Positions 32,345-44,308 of a stretch of DNA of 64,000 nt are shown here, one piece after another. The number at the start of each line of letters is the position of its first letter. Positions within the stretch are counted from its first letter, which is position 1. The translations under genes were made by a program, and so were the position numbers. The notes beneath the pieces are model-generated. The model made no database searches. It was given only the letters and a program-made list of their open reading frames with translations, and was not told the DNA's origin. Origin of the DNA: Glandiceps talaboti (taxonomy: Eukaryota > Hemichordata > Enteropneusta > Spengelidae); NCBI RefSeq assembly GCF_964340395.1, contig NC_135561.1:18610240-18674239 (forward strand), given 5' to 3'.

Positions 32345-35300
32345 TACTTGCAAAAAGTATTTACAAGCATTTCCATGTAGGTCAATGAAATATCACCTAT
32401 GTGGGTTATACTTCAATAGTCGGTCAAACAGCGTAAAGGTCTACATTCTACAATGATAAATACATTCGATGTTATAGTCAAAGAGGACAACAATGACAGA
32501 CATGATTGTTCAAATCGATGCGACCGAAGATGAATTCACGGTGTATATTTGGTGGCGTCGCCGTTGAATTGATGATGATGACGACTCGTCCGACCTAGAC
32601 GGTTCTGGTCCAGTTTCAAGTGAAAGTCAGAATTATCACGGTGCCATTGATTATACTAACTGTGATGAAACTTGCCCACTCAAGTCTCTATGACTTCATT
32701 AGCCCCAAAATGCAAGAACATAATAATGGTATTGTAAATCGAAGTTCATGCCTGCTCTGACTGTCGCCTGTTTTTTGTTTTCTTACATTTTATACAATTT
32801 TAAATTGTTAGCTTTGTATTTCCTGCATTAATGTTGAAAACTGGTCTTTTTACTGTGCGTCTGCAATGCGCAGGTAAAATAGTGTGTTAATCTAACATCG
32901 TGAGTACGCGCTCGCTTATGGTTTTGCATACCTTGGACTGCCTGTCGTTCAGTATTGTTTTAGCCTACTTCTAAAGGAAAATGGTCTGTAAAGGGACTGC
33001 TTTAGTTGTCACAGTGCCGTTGTGGATTTATAAATCGATTTATGACAAGTGAGTCTACCTATTTTTTTTCCGACTCACTCATTCAAGGAGTGCGATACAC
33101 CAATCACCGTGTATTTAGCTTTGTATACAGTGTATGGATAATAGCAAGTTTCGGGACTGAACAATCATAAATTGTTGGTTAGACTTATTTTTTTATTCAA
33201 TGTAATCTGGGTTGATTAGGAATTTTCAGATATCAGGATTTAAACCTCGGATTTTAACTCGGAAAGGCTATATTTTTTGCCTCAGTCAGAATTATATTAG
33301 TAGAACTCTCACCAACGTTCCCAATGTGAAGTGATCTGAAAGTTGGTGAGAGGTCCTCACGTTGGATTGCAGAACTGCATGTTCTTGCCGAGAAGATAAA
33401 GAGGTGTAGTAATTATGGTTTAAAACTGACTTTTACAAACTGTGTATCGGATTTAACTGGGTATGCCAGTCGTCTAGGGTCTATGATTTTATGTTGTGGA
33501 TGAATGTGGCACTTTGATCTGAACCTCAGACCACTATAATAGGAACAGACTAGAATCGCTTTTTGTTTTAGGTGTGAATGGGGCTCTAAACATCTATTCA
33601 CTGTCATGCATGGTTACCCTTCAAGCCTGCTTCAAGCCGAACGTTGTGCAAAACGATACTTCTTGTCTTTACGTTTTTTTTGCAATTGTGTTTTAGTGGC
33701 ATGAGTCTGAACAAGTGTTCATACAGTACAGCAAAGTCCCACCAACAAAATCCATAGCAATAGATGCAGGAAAACCTCAGTATGGGCGACGGTGAAATCA
33801 TGGTGTTAATTCTAAAACTTTTGAAAGCAAGAACATATTTTTGTGCAACTTTTGTATTAAAAGCATACCATTCCAATTCAAGGACTACGATTTTGTTCAG
33901 AAATGGTGGTAGGACTATAATCCTTCCTACCTCCTTCCTTCCTACCTCCATAGTTCAAAACCGCTGATCGTAACTGCATGGTACAGCGCATCTACATTTA
34001 TTTCTGAGTTACGGAGGGCATTATTTGATAAGTACCCCATTCGTCCCTGTATTAGATCTTGTATAGTCATAATATTACAAAGATATGTGATTGTTGTGAT
34101 CATTTCATTTGCTCATTATGTATTCAAGTGTAGTCAAATTTTCTTAGGTGTATGAGCAACTTTACTTCACCAATAAATTCTACTTTCTCACGAGTATTGT
34201 AAAATAACATGACTATAATATGATACTACACAGCACGTTTTAGACGTATTTGCATATCAATGTCATCTTCAAATTTTCTTGAAGAATTCTTCATCCAGAT
34301 ACTCTAACATACCTGCACACCAAATGTCAGCCCATTCACTCGATTAGTTTTGCGGCTGTCATTCATTTTTACTTTGAATTCTTTTATTTACAAAACAAAT
34401 GACAGTTTTTGACCCCAAAAATGACCAAAAACAGAAAATTGAAAATATCTTGCTGTCATAAACAAATATGAATAGACTTCTCGATACAATTTCATTTACT
34501 CATTGGGAACGTCGAACGTACAATGTCAAAAAGTCGCACAGGCGCAAAGTATCATGGGAAAACTTTTTTTGGCACACCTCACTTAGGAAATATAGCCGCA
34601 ACAAAAAAGTTAATACTGGGATCATGTCTTTTTAAATTTAGCCTTTACCTTATAGAATAGAAGTATCAAAAGTGTATGCACTAACAAGTATCTGTGGTTT
34701 GTGCAAACATGCCAAATCGCTGATGATTGTTAAACAACAAAACTTTGCATACCATTGTCATCAATAATTCTACGTTTTACTTCTGAATCAGTTCTAAACA
34801 CTTACGATTGAAATGATCGTCAATGATACGCTGATTTGTAGTTGAGGGTAATTAAAAATATTTTACAATGACGATTTCGACCATTAGCCGATGGAGGTGA
34901 CCCCAACCAAACATGTCACAAGATGTAAATTTGCACACTTTTTTGTGTCAATATATCTGTTCTGGTCAGTCTGTTTTGGGAATTTATGGTACATTCACTG
35001 TCGCAGTTTTCAGCCATGGTCACGTTATTCGACGATTACTACTTGGATAAACACTGCAAAAAAGTAACACCCGTCATTGTTGCTTAGACATTTTCCTAGG
35101 GTCTTTTTCAACAGGATTTATAGTAAGAAGTAACTTTGTTGATGGTGTAGTCACTGAATTTATAACCCTACATCGATGACTTAGTAATTGAACACGCAAA
35201 TGAATTATCATGAATACTGATCTAGTGCCGATCCGACCCTGGGATTCGATCACAATTCATGGCGCCGCTTGCCAGTCTATGTCTTGGTCACGCAAACGTG

Positions 35301-35725
35301 AACACTCTGATATCTGAAACACTTCTTTGCTCCAGATACGCACCTTTTTTTCATGGAAAATGTCATATAGTTTGAAGTAAGCTGGGAGAAAATATTAATG
35401 AGATATTTGTAGATTTAAATAAGAGTGAAATGATAGTCAAGTGATTTTGAACCATCTCCGTGTATTTTGCTTTAGCGAAAACACTGACAACTACTAGTAT
35501 GTGATCGCCGATATTATTAGTTCTCGCAAAACCGATATACCACAACATTAGTGTTGAATCTTTTGTACGAATGCCTGAGCATGACAATATATCCGAAGAA
35601 AACAGCGAGGGTTGTTCGCTGAGCCGGTATCCGAAAATCAAATAAAGTCTGTTTGAAAACTGCGACTGTGAGTGTATAGTTGATGATTCAAGGACGGTTG
35701 CCCATTAAAGACACATCGGTTTGTT
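32345..35725. other. Gene-free region
   Basis: No coding sequence recognised. Contains diverged palindromic fragments (33521-33545 and 33903-33953) related to the short insertions described elsewhere. Otherwise nothing clear. Confidence 0.5.
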
Positions 35726-35766
35726 CATGGAGGTAGAAAAGACGTGTTAATGTTCCTACCTCCATG
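35726..35766. mobile_element. Ultra-short palindromic insertion, CATGGAGGTAG type
   Basis: 41 bp with 11-bp perfect inverted ends CATGGAGGTAG/CTACCTCCATG, flanked by the direct repeat GTTTGTT (35719-35725 and 35767-35773). Confidence 0.65.
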
Positions 35767-35774
35767 GTTTGTTC

Positions 35775-37869
35775 AAAAATGGAGGTAGGCTACCTCGAAT
35801 ATTCAAAGTTATCAGTTTTGAATCTGTGTTACTATTGTTGACCATTACTCACATACCAGTCCCTCACCCTCTTAGAAGTACAACTGCGAAACTTCAAAGA
35901 TTATCTACAAGGTTGTGAACTTCGTAGCAAGCAAGGTGGGGGTTATAGGAAGGTGTCATCCCTTTGACACTTACAATGTGGTGATTGTTAACTGCCCTCA
36001 CTTCGTTTTATATTGTCATTTTTTTAGCTTTAAGTTGCCGACATACCACCTTCCATGCAAAGATGACATTCTGTTTTTAACAAAACCAATAGGTAGAGGT
36101 ATTATTTGTATTTTTTGTATCGCGTTTCAGCGATACCAATTTTACTGAAGTGCAAATTGGTCATTAGCTGAAATTTTCACACAGCAATCTATTTAAATCC
36201 TACCGGCATAAGTATTACAGTGTTGTTGTGTTAGTTGTCTGTGGTTTTTGCGTAGTAGAAAGTAACAGCACTACGTCCTCTTTGTCCTACATTATCGGCC
36301 TGCAAAAGGCATTTCAAGTTCAATTATTTCAACTTCTTCTTTGTATAGTGGGTAATGTCAATCAAGGTATGGGTTTATTGATTTCTGTTCATTTCTTGCC
36401 ACCTGTGAATGGGTCACGTGAGAATCACTTTTGACAATGCACATTGCTTGTCCTTACGCCAGGGCACAGTCTTAGTGGTAGAAAAGCAGTAGAGTATGAC
36501 AGTTAATACAATTAATACCATATACAATTAATTTGTAGGTGAGGTTGCGACCAAGTAGGGAAAAATGTCAGTCATTACCAGTGAATGGCTCACACGTAAA
36601 CGACTACAAACGTTTGTCGAGACTTAAGCTTACTGATAAACAGCTAGTCTTGCTGTTAGACGTTCGGGGCTTTCTTTCGATGCTATAACTATAACTTATA
36701 AGCGAACGAAGTTCGCATGTGAGGGCTTGCCCGAACACGGATGTTCCATCCTCGATAGCGTTGTTCGGCTGTGTGTCGTATTTTATCGGAAGAACATCCG
36801 AGGGCTAGCTGATAGACTAATAAACAGCTAGCTACTCAATGACAACCTAATATACTGCCAAAAACATTCGGCCTTATCAATGGCGACGTACTGACTGCTC
36901 GAACTTCTGGACTTACTCAAGGCCTCGCCCGGTCGTCAAATTGCAAAGAACAATGAAGAACAGCTGAACACCTTCCTGTGGTCATCTGTTCCTTTCCGTA
37001 CCGACTCTCAATTGTTTTGCTGTGTTTACTTGTTTATCTTTAATAACAATAGTTTTTTAACTAACACCAATGTTCTTCCACTTTCTTTGCTTTCAAAGTC
37101 AGTCACTTACTGTTGTAGCTTAACTTGCCAGTCAAAGACAGCCATCCTCAACTGGACACACAACATGACAACAAAGATATACCAGAAAATCATGACGTTT
37201 TGAATCATATCATTCGGCCCCCAACCCTGTTTTTGACAATTAAAAAATGCTCTACTACCCATCACAGCCAGTATCAATCAGACTTTTTCCATATATTATA
37301 TTCCACCCTAACTTAACCCATATGACCGCCCCATTTATAACTCGTATGTCCGGACATGAACATGATTGGCTGTTCGCTGACCAAGGGGTATGAGACCATA
37401 TGTGGAAGTGGGGGATAAGCTTATCAAATATGACCGTAGTTCCATGTAAATTAAAACGTATAGTTATGCTTATAGTCGTTACGTTTTCAGTTTATTGTGG
37501 TACCCGCTTGATGCTTTCTCTGAAGATGCCGACGGGATCAGTCTAAAATTCAGTTCTGGTGTATAAACTACAATGTATCACACATATCATGACTCTCACT
37601 ATCCAATCCATCAGCTATACACTGGAGAACACATGGACTATACTGACTGTTTTCTATCCAGCACGAAATAAATTGAGAATACGTGGAACTTATATGTACA
37701 TGCACAGTAGCTCCGACAACTCTGACAAGTCTCTATATACCCCACCAGGCCTCTTTGCTGGAGTTCGCGGAGCGTGTGATGTCAGTGCTAATCTCGTCTA
37801 GTTCCTATCACCGTGTTCCTAAACAGTATCGTTACCATTTACACCTCCACTCACTAAACTTGGTTTAGT
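35775..37869. other. Gene-free region
   Basis: No gene recognised. A stem (CGGATGTTC with GAACATCCG, about 36739-36800) inside a CTAGCTG-bounded segment may be another decayed hairpin element. Confidence 0.45.
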
Positions 37870-37905
37870 CATAGAAAATAGAGAGGACCCTCTCTACTGT
37901 CTATG
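37870..37905. mobile_element. Ultra-short palindromic insertion, CATAGACAGTGGAGGG family, copy 1
   Basis: 36 bp running CATAG...CTATG, GA-rich left arm and CT-rich right arm meeting at GGACCC. Direct repeats GTTTAGT (37863-37869 and 37906-37912); an extra matching G on the left makes 8 bp. Confidence 0.7.
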
Positions 37906-38492
37906 GTTTAGTTAGATACTAATTGGCATCTGGACTAGAGCTAATCACGAGTCCATCACAACGTGCATGCATCATTTTCTGATGTCCGCATTTTGGACAT
38001 TGAAGTAAATGATTTTACATTTCTGAGTCTCATTCTGTATTTTTCCACTGTTCTATATGTGGTAGCTACTACTTTTGGCACAATTAAAAAAAAGATGTTA
38101 CGAAGACGAAAAAAAATATAATCGAGATGCACGATAAACATTTTTGGAAAAAAAGTCACATAAATGACTGCAGTATCGATATTTTTAATTGGCACGATTG
38201 AAGACTTTAAAAATGAATGATGATAAAAGTGAGATATTGCCTCAGTGATGGTTTTTCTATACAAGCGATAACATCACGATACCGGGTACTTCACAAACAT
38301 TATCTCACTGACTTCAAAACCATAGTGACTAAATCGTTTCATACAATTAGACGGCATGATGTTTTTTTACGTCTCGCACAAGCATATACAATGGTACACT
38401 TTATCAAATTGTAATAGACCATGTAAATATTACATTGACCGATGCAGATCTTGCTTGCGCAGGTTGGGTAGATTTATATGCTACGTTATGCC

Positions 38493-38861
38493 TTAGGCCT
38501 AAAAAATAACTGTTTGGTTTCTGTTACCCGACCCACCTAGTTTTTCACTGCCGACCCTTAACTTTTTTACGTGTTCTTGAAAAAATAACAAAATCGCAAG
38601 TCTCACGAGACATAGTGAATGCAGAAACTGACATCAACTTAAAAAGACAATATAAAACTGTTCCTCCAATCTGTAATGGTTGTACATCTAATGGAAAGAA
38701 GCCAATAACACAGAGACCATTTGGAAAAAATGTAAAACCAGAATTAGACACTCGCACATGAAAACAAATATATGATAAAATGAAATAAAATAAATCTATC
38801 TACCCCACCTATTCTATTACTTGGCCTAATCGGAACAACACAATTTTTTTAACAGGCCTAT
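38493..38861. mobile_element. MITE-like dispersed repeat, TAGGCCTA family, copy 2
   Basis: Same element and orientation as 6371-6734, with shared blocks TTTTTCACTGCCGACCCT and AAAAGACAATATAAAAC. Ends TTAGGCCTAA and CAGGCCTA. Confidence 0.6.
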
Positions 38862-39203
38862 TTCCTAACTCAAGCTTAAATTATTGGACCCTTGTGAACC
38901 AAAAATGTGCGAAAATACAACGCCAAAATAATAACGCTTTGTACAGTTTTCACACTGAGCAATACGATTAGATCATAGACAGTGAAGTTCTCCAGTGTAT
39001 CTGGTTAGACCGACAACAATGAAACCGTTAGCGGGATCTCAGAGTCATACTCATTCACATACAATTTTTTATGGCTGTTCACGTTGGTTAGCAACATCTC
39101 TGTCTTTGAGTTTGAATGAAATCGCTGCCATTCCCTACAGGAAACTGTTCTATGGAATTACATGCCAGAAGCGCTTTCAATATCATAGAATGTTTTGTTG
39201 ATC

Positions 39204-39241
39204 TTTTTTTTTTTTTTTTTTTTTTTTTTGGGGGGGGGGGG
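39204..39241. repeat. Poly-T/poly-G run
   Basis: 26 T followed directly by 12 G. Confidence 0.95.
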
Positions 39242-39879
39242 TCGACAACTTTTACCAAGACACCATTATATTAATCATTATAGTAACTACCTAGCGTGGC
39301 TAATAGCCATACTGAGGTAGAACTGTAGATTGCTAAAATGTTATGGGTTCCTGGTTGTACACAACCTCAGCATATGCCACTTGACTTTCAGGCATTAATA
39401 GGTGGCAGAAATAGTCCGCACCAGGGCCGCTCTGTAGTCCGCATAAAAGGGTGACTAAGCCCAGACAATATTGTCCAGACCAGATTTGGAGGTGTGAACG
39501 TATTTAAAGCTGACTCGGTTCTAAATCTTGGTGCATATTCATGAGGTCGACACCTAGAAAATGAACCATGTGTACATTTCTTTTGTCTTTTGTTAGTTAA
39601 TTTATGCGGGTAAACTGTGTCTTCACTAACATTTTCCACTAAAAGTTTCAAAATTGTCTTGTTTTTTGAAGGACTACTATAATAATATTTCGCCGCCCTT
39701 GCTTTATTGTCATATCAGGAAAGTCAAGAACTTGACAAAAGCTATTCAAAACAAAGTAATCAAAGTTGCAAAACCAAAATGGTGCCGTGGAGAGTTGTGT
39801 CTGGTCATGTTCTGATCATGGAAGTATAACCCACGGTCTGATCTAGTAGCAGTATATCAATGACGAATCTACATTACAA

Positions 39880-39897
39880 ACAAACAAACAAACAAAC

Positions 39898-39941
<44 letters not shown>
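39880..39941. repeat. (CAAA)n/(CA)n microsatellite
   Basis: CAAA units pass into about 20 CA units. Confidence 0.95.
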
Positions 39942-39942
<1 letters not shown>

Positions 39943-40989
39943 TGATATTAAAAAGCACGCAACACAAAGTCAAAGGTTGGTTCACATCCCTCGCATCAGT
40001 ACCGGTACCCATTCTACTGAGTTATAAATATAAATCACATTCTCAGCTACAACATTGAACTTGTATGATACAAAAATCTTCAGAATGTGCGGGCCATATT
40101 TTCACTATCGGCATTGGCAGTCACCATCACTGCATTTAAAAAACTTAATACAGATAAATGGAAGCAAAAACAACCCTCTTGACGGTAGTTTAGTAGTCAG
40201 TTATGAATTATGTAACGTTAAATAACGCTATTCAAATATCTCCCTCTATGCCTCCCATATACCGATAGTAAATCTTCAAACATCCATACAGACATGCGGA
40301 CTTTGCTCCCTACTAGATACATCCATGTTTTACGTTACTTTTGTATTGCAAATTTAGCTGATGATGTCATGTCAAAGCCACGTGGTCTAAAAACCTGAAT
40401 CTCCGTACATACATTTCGATATGAAATTATTTATCCGTGATGTTTAGAATTTTGGTCGGTCAATATAGTTTCAATGACCAAGTGTGACCCCCACTGATGT
40501 CTAAAGTACTAATATCAGTACCTGACCGGCCATGGCCATGGCCTTGTTTTTGTTTTTGATTTTCTTGATTCAATATTCAAGTCTACGTAATGTCTGGTTT
40601 GTTAGGCCATAAATTCCAAGCATATTTACCATGATATCACAAATATAGACCAGTTACAGAAAGTAGTAAGTGTCAGCAAAATACTGTAATATCGACACTG
40701 TTTCAAGGATTTTAGGGACGCTGGTGCTTGGATTATTTTACGGTTGACATTACCTAGCCAGTAATATAAGGAGTAGTACATGGGTATTTTATCCCTGGAC
40801 TCTGTTTATATCGAAATGGAATAAGCTGAAACAGTTCTTCTTTGAGCAGGAAATATGTTGTGATTATGGATATTATATATATATATATATATAATTGCCA
40901 ACACACCGGCAACGAGAGTAATGACTTTGACTATACGTAATATGTAAAGATGTAGTGTAAAATTGGAACACGGTCGTCAGGAACTAGAT

Positions 40990-41140
40990 TAGGGTAGGGG
41001 AGGCTCAGGAGAAAATTGTTGTCACGGGAAAAACGAATTGGGGCGTGCGTGAAAATTCGGGTTGTCTGAAAGGGGCCCGGAGTCACGTATAAATATTTTG
41101 CTCATGAGTTGAACCAAATTTAACTCCAGGAGCAGACGTT
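40990..41140 (+). repeat. Dispersed repeat pair, copy 1
   Basis: Similar to 46785-46935 in the same orientation (shared TCTGAAAGGG, GCTCATGA, TTGAACCAAA, AGGAGCAG). Nature unknown. Confidence 0.6.
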
Positions 41141-41707
41141 TAACAAGCGTATTTTTAAAAGGGTGACTGGCAGAGAATGTGTGTCTCTTGAAGGGCAGAC
41201 AATATACTCGCGATAGACTATGGGTTTCGGGCCACTATGTCAGACGTGGTCTTGGAGGAGTCAGTACAATTCCTCCAAGAGTGGTAAGAGGCCAAGCCTG
41301 AAATAGACGGGTTTGCAAGTAGAAGTTTACATGCCTTGTCTGTGGTTTACATTGTGCATGCAAAACATCTCACAAAACCGGCCATAACTAAAGCGGCATA
41401 TCAGTAAATATGAAAAACGTGATCTTGGTAATTTGGATACCAGTTCTGTACATATTCTCTGGGTACATATGAAAATAGGTTAAAATGAACATCGAGATAG
41501 CTGCCTATTTCCCATTGTTTATAAATCGTCAAGAGGTTAAGCTATTCCACTCAGATGAACCACTCTTTGTCACTTTATAATCTGGCATTATACATGGGAT
41601 AATTTCCAAAATGTACATGTTTTATCATTTCATTTTGGACTTTATAGAAGTTGATGACTAAAATTACCTTACCCTCGATGAAAGTTATGAATGCGACTAG
41701 GTTTTAC

Positions 41708-41731
41708 CATAGACAGGGTGGAGGGTCTATG
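41708..41731. mobile_element. Ultra-short palindromic insertion, CATAGACAG family, copy 2
   Basis: 24 bp, CATAGACAGGGTGGAGGG then TCTATG; the right arm is shortened. Direct repeats GTTTTAC (41701-41707 and 41732-41738); a following C extends the match to 8 bp. Confidence 0.65.
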
Positions 41732-41977
41732 GTTTTACCTACTAGAAGTAGTTGCGACAAGATTGTAAATGCACATGGGCGAGTTTTGCCAGATTGCTTT
41801 ATTTCAAGTGATTTGAAAATTGTGAATGGCGGACTTGGCCGTGGTCCATCGCCGTGGTGGCACTCAGTCGTTCCTCACTGGAACGGCAAGTGCCACCTTC
41901 CGGCGATATTTATTGTCTTTGAACCTTTCTCAACTAATAAATCACACATAACTCCCCAAACGCTTCCATTCTAGAAA

Positions 41978-42125
41978 TCCGGTGCCGACCCTAAACCTTT
42001 TAAATAAAGAAGAAAAATCAGCAAAATCGCGAAAATTGTGAGTGAAGTCTTGCCAGAAATGGTCATCAACTTAAAAAAGACAATATAAAACGCTGTTCTT
42101 CCAATCTGGAATGCAGAGCAGATGT
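41978..42125. mobile_element. MITE-like dispersed repeat, TAGGCCTA family, partial copy 3
   Basis: Internal part of the 6371-6734 repeat (from GCCGACCCTAAAC to CTTCCAATCTG). It lies next to the 3' end of the LINE at 42165. Confidence 0.55.
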
Positions 42126-42164
42126 CTTTGAAATAGAATTATTTAGTTTGGTTTAAAATTTAGT

Positions 42165-42567
42165 TGAAGTGGGCACAAAACTTGATTTGGTTCTGACTGT
42201 TCTGAATTTAGGGACACGAAATCGTCTCCCTGATGGCAGGAGTTCAAAGTGTTGGGACATAATGTGGCCTTTGTCATTTACCATTTTCCCAGCTTTGTTT
42301 TGTACACGAGATGTAAACATTTCATTCAAATTAGTCTGCTTTTCACTCAATACTTTACTAAACACATTTACAATTTTGTTCAAGACACTCTTGTAGCTAG
42401 TCCCTAGACTACCAAACCAGCACAAAAAAGAAAATGTTAAACCGACCCAAAACTCCGATAGAATGTCTGTAATACCTTGGCATTTACAAAATTTTAGGCC
42501 CCTCAATTGTTGTAGACAGTAAACTCTAGATTGACATTTCTTGTTAATGAAATCTGTGTCAAGACTG

Positions 42568-42660
<93 letters not shown>

Positions 42661-43550
42661 ACCTGTTCAACTTTAACATTGTCAATAAAAAGGTCGGGCA
42701 CTACTTTAGGGTTCTTCCTGAAGTCGACCTTTCGTCCAAGTAGTTTTCACCAAGTAACAAACCTATCAACTTCATCCAAATAAGTACGGTCAGAATTTGA
42801 CAGGTCAACTAATGCAGAGTTATCGGAATATTTGATAAGTGGATTTGTATCGGTACCTGATGAGCAGTCATTTGTGTAAAGTGTAAATAGTTTGTGTGAG
42901 AGTATCGTGCTCTGTGGGGCACCCCTAAATGTTGAATGGAAGGCTGAATTTAATTTTTGGTAGCGAACAAACTGGGAAAGGTTGACAAGAAAATCCATTA
43001 TCCAGAGGATGAGTTTGGGGTTAACGTTTAAATAACTAAGTTTATGAGCCATCATGTTTGGTTGACTTCTGTTAACGACTGATGAAAAATCAATAACCAA
43101 TAGTCTTACAAATGAACTTGGTTTTTCAAGATGTGTATACGCATTGTGAAGTAATGTGAGAGTTGCATTATCAGTACCTCTATTACTTTAATATGTAAAT
43201 TGGTATGGGTCAAGGTGTGAATGTTTTTGTGGGTTTTGACAAAGTAAAATACGCTCGAAGCATTTCATCACAATGGAAGTCAGTGCTACAGGACGATGCC
43301 TTGGAAGTTTTTAGGGACCGGACAGATGGTAGATGTTTTCCAAATGGTTGATATCGTATGATCATTGTACGACCAATTGAACAATCTACTGGAAACACTA
43401 GCTAACTGCGATGCATAGACATTCAGTAACCTACCACATATGTTATCAGGACCCATAGCTTTCCTTATATTTAGTTTCTTAAAAATAGACAACTCGTTTA
43501 TCACTGATTTCAAATTAACTCTTCTTTTCTTCTTATTTACTCTCAAGATC
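42165..43550 (-). mobile_element. LINE remnant (CR1/L2-like reverse transcriptase and C-terminus)
   Basis: Minus-strand ORF2 remnant. N-terminal RT block IFKKLNIRKAMGPDNICGRL at about 43490; FSSVVNRSQPNMMAHKL and NVNPKLILWIMDF at 43090-43000; GAPQSTILSHKLFTLYTND and IKYSDNSALVDLSNS around 42920-42800 (GAPQGTVLSP and Y-x-DD equivalents, now degenerate). The C-terminal block FELLPSGRRFRVPKFRT and SFVPTSTKF ends at about 42165. An (AT)n tract of about 88 bp interrupts the frame, and several stops show it is dead. Confidence 0.88.
42570..42657. repeat. (AT)n microsatellite inside a LINE
   Basis: Pure dinucleotide tract interrupting the LINE coding sequence between the KVEQVT and TDFINKKCQSR segments. 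Confidence 0.97.
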
Positions 43551-43799
43551 TAACCCGATGTTATCTATTTCCTTTCCAAAATCGTGAATATCAAAGCGAC
43601 AGTACATTACAACTTCGCCTCGCCACCACCCTGTGTTGCTTGGCAAGGTGGTAAATAAAACAAGTTTGCCTTTGGGATTATCGACACTGAATAATCCGGT
43701 CAATCATGGCACTGCGCTCATTGTATGTCACGGCGTAGAAGTATAAACGACGTTCATACTTCCATGACCATAGTTTCTGCGACCTGTCATTTGTTTGAC

Positions 43800-43831
43800 C
43801 ATAGACACTCCACCTTTGTGGAGGGTCCATG
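43800..43831. mobile_element. Ultra-short palindromic insertion, CATAGACAG family, copy 3
   Basis: 32 bp: CATAGACACTCCAC, short spacer, GTGGAGGGTCCATG. Flanks GTTTGAC and GTTTGAT match at 6 of 7 positions, consistent with an older target duplication. Confidence 0.55.
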
Positions 43832-44237
43832 GTTTGATGGGATGCGTTAATTGTGGCAAACTTGTTTGGCAAATCGATCTGACGCAATATAGCTTGTGAC
43901 CGTGGCATGCATAGCTTGGGTCAAAATCTATAACACCGTTAAAGTATAAATAACGTTTAAACTTCCACGATAACACATACCTTTGAGAAATTATACTGAC
44001 AGTATAATTACTCCAAGCACAGACTATTCTCGTGTCAAGCCCCGACACGAACTTGTTTTTCCTTGAAGAGTATATCTCGTGAGACCTATGGAAATTATCA
44101 AAATTATCAAAATCTATATTGTAGTTGAAAAGAGCAAGAGTGAAAAGAGGGGAAATTTAAGGGACATCATTTCTATATACACGTGTATTGTGCAAAGAAC
44201 CCGATATCTTTGACCGCGTTGCCGTCAACCGAGCAAT

Positions 44238-44239
44238 GG

Positions 44240-44306
<67 letters not shown>
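44238..44306. repeat. (AT)n microsatellite
   Basis: Pure dinucleotide tract of about 68 bp. Confidence 0.97.

Positions 44307-44308
<2 letters not shown>

Noticed and set aside
38973-39003. CATAGACAGTGAAG...CTTCTCCAGTGTATCTG-like hairpin as a fifth micro-insertion
   Set aside because: Arms and flanks (ATTAGAT/GTTAGAC) match only partly; too degenerate to count.
43678-44048. Minus-strand frames upstream of the 43.5-kb LINE as its endonuclease
   Set aside because: No endonuclease motif visible; two frames contain mutually similar segments and look like decayed repeat.
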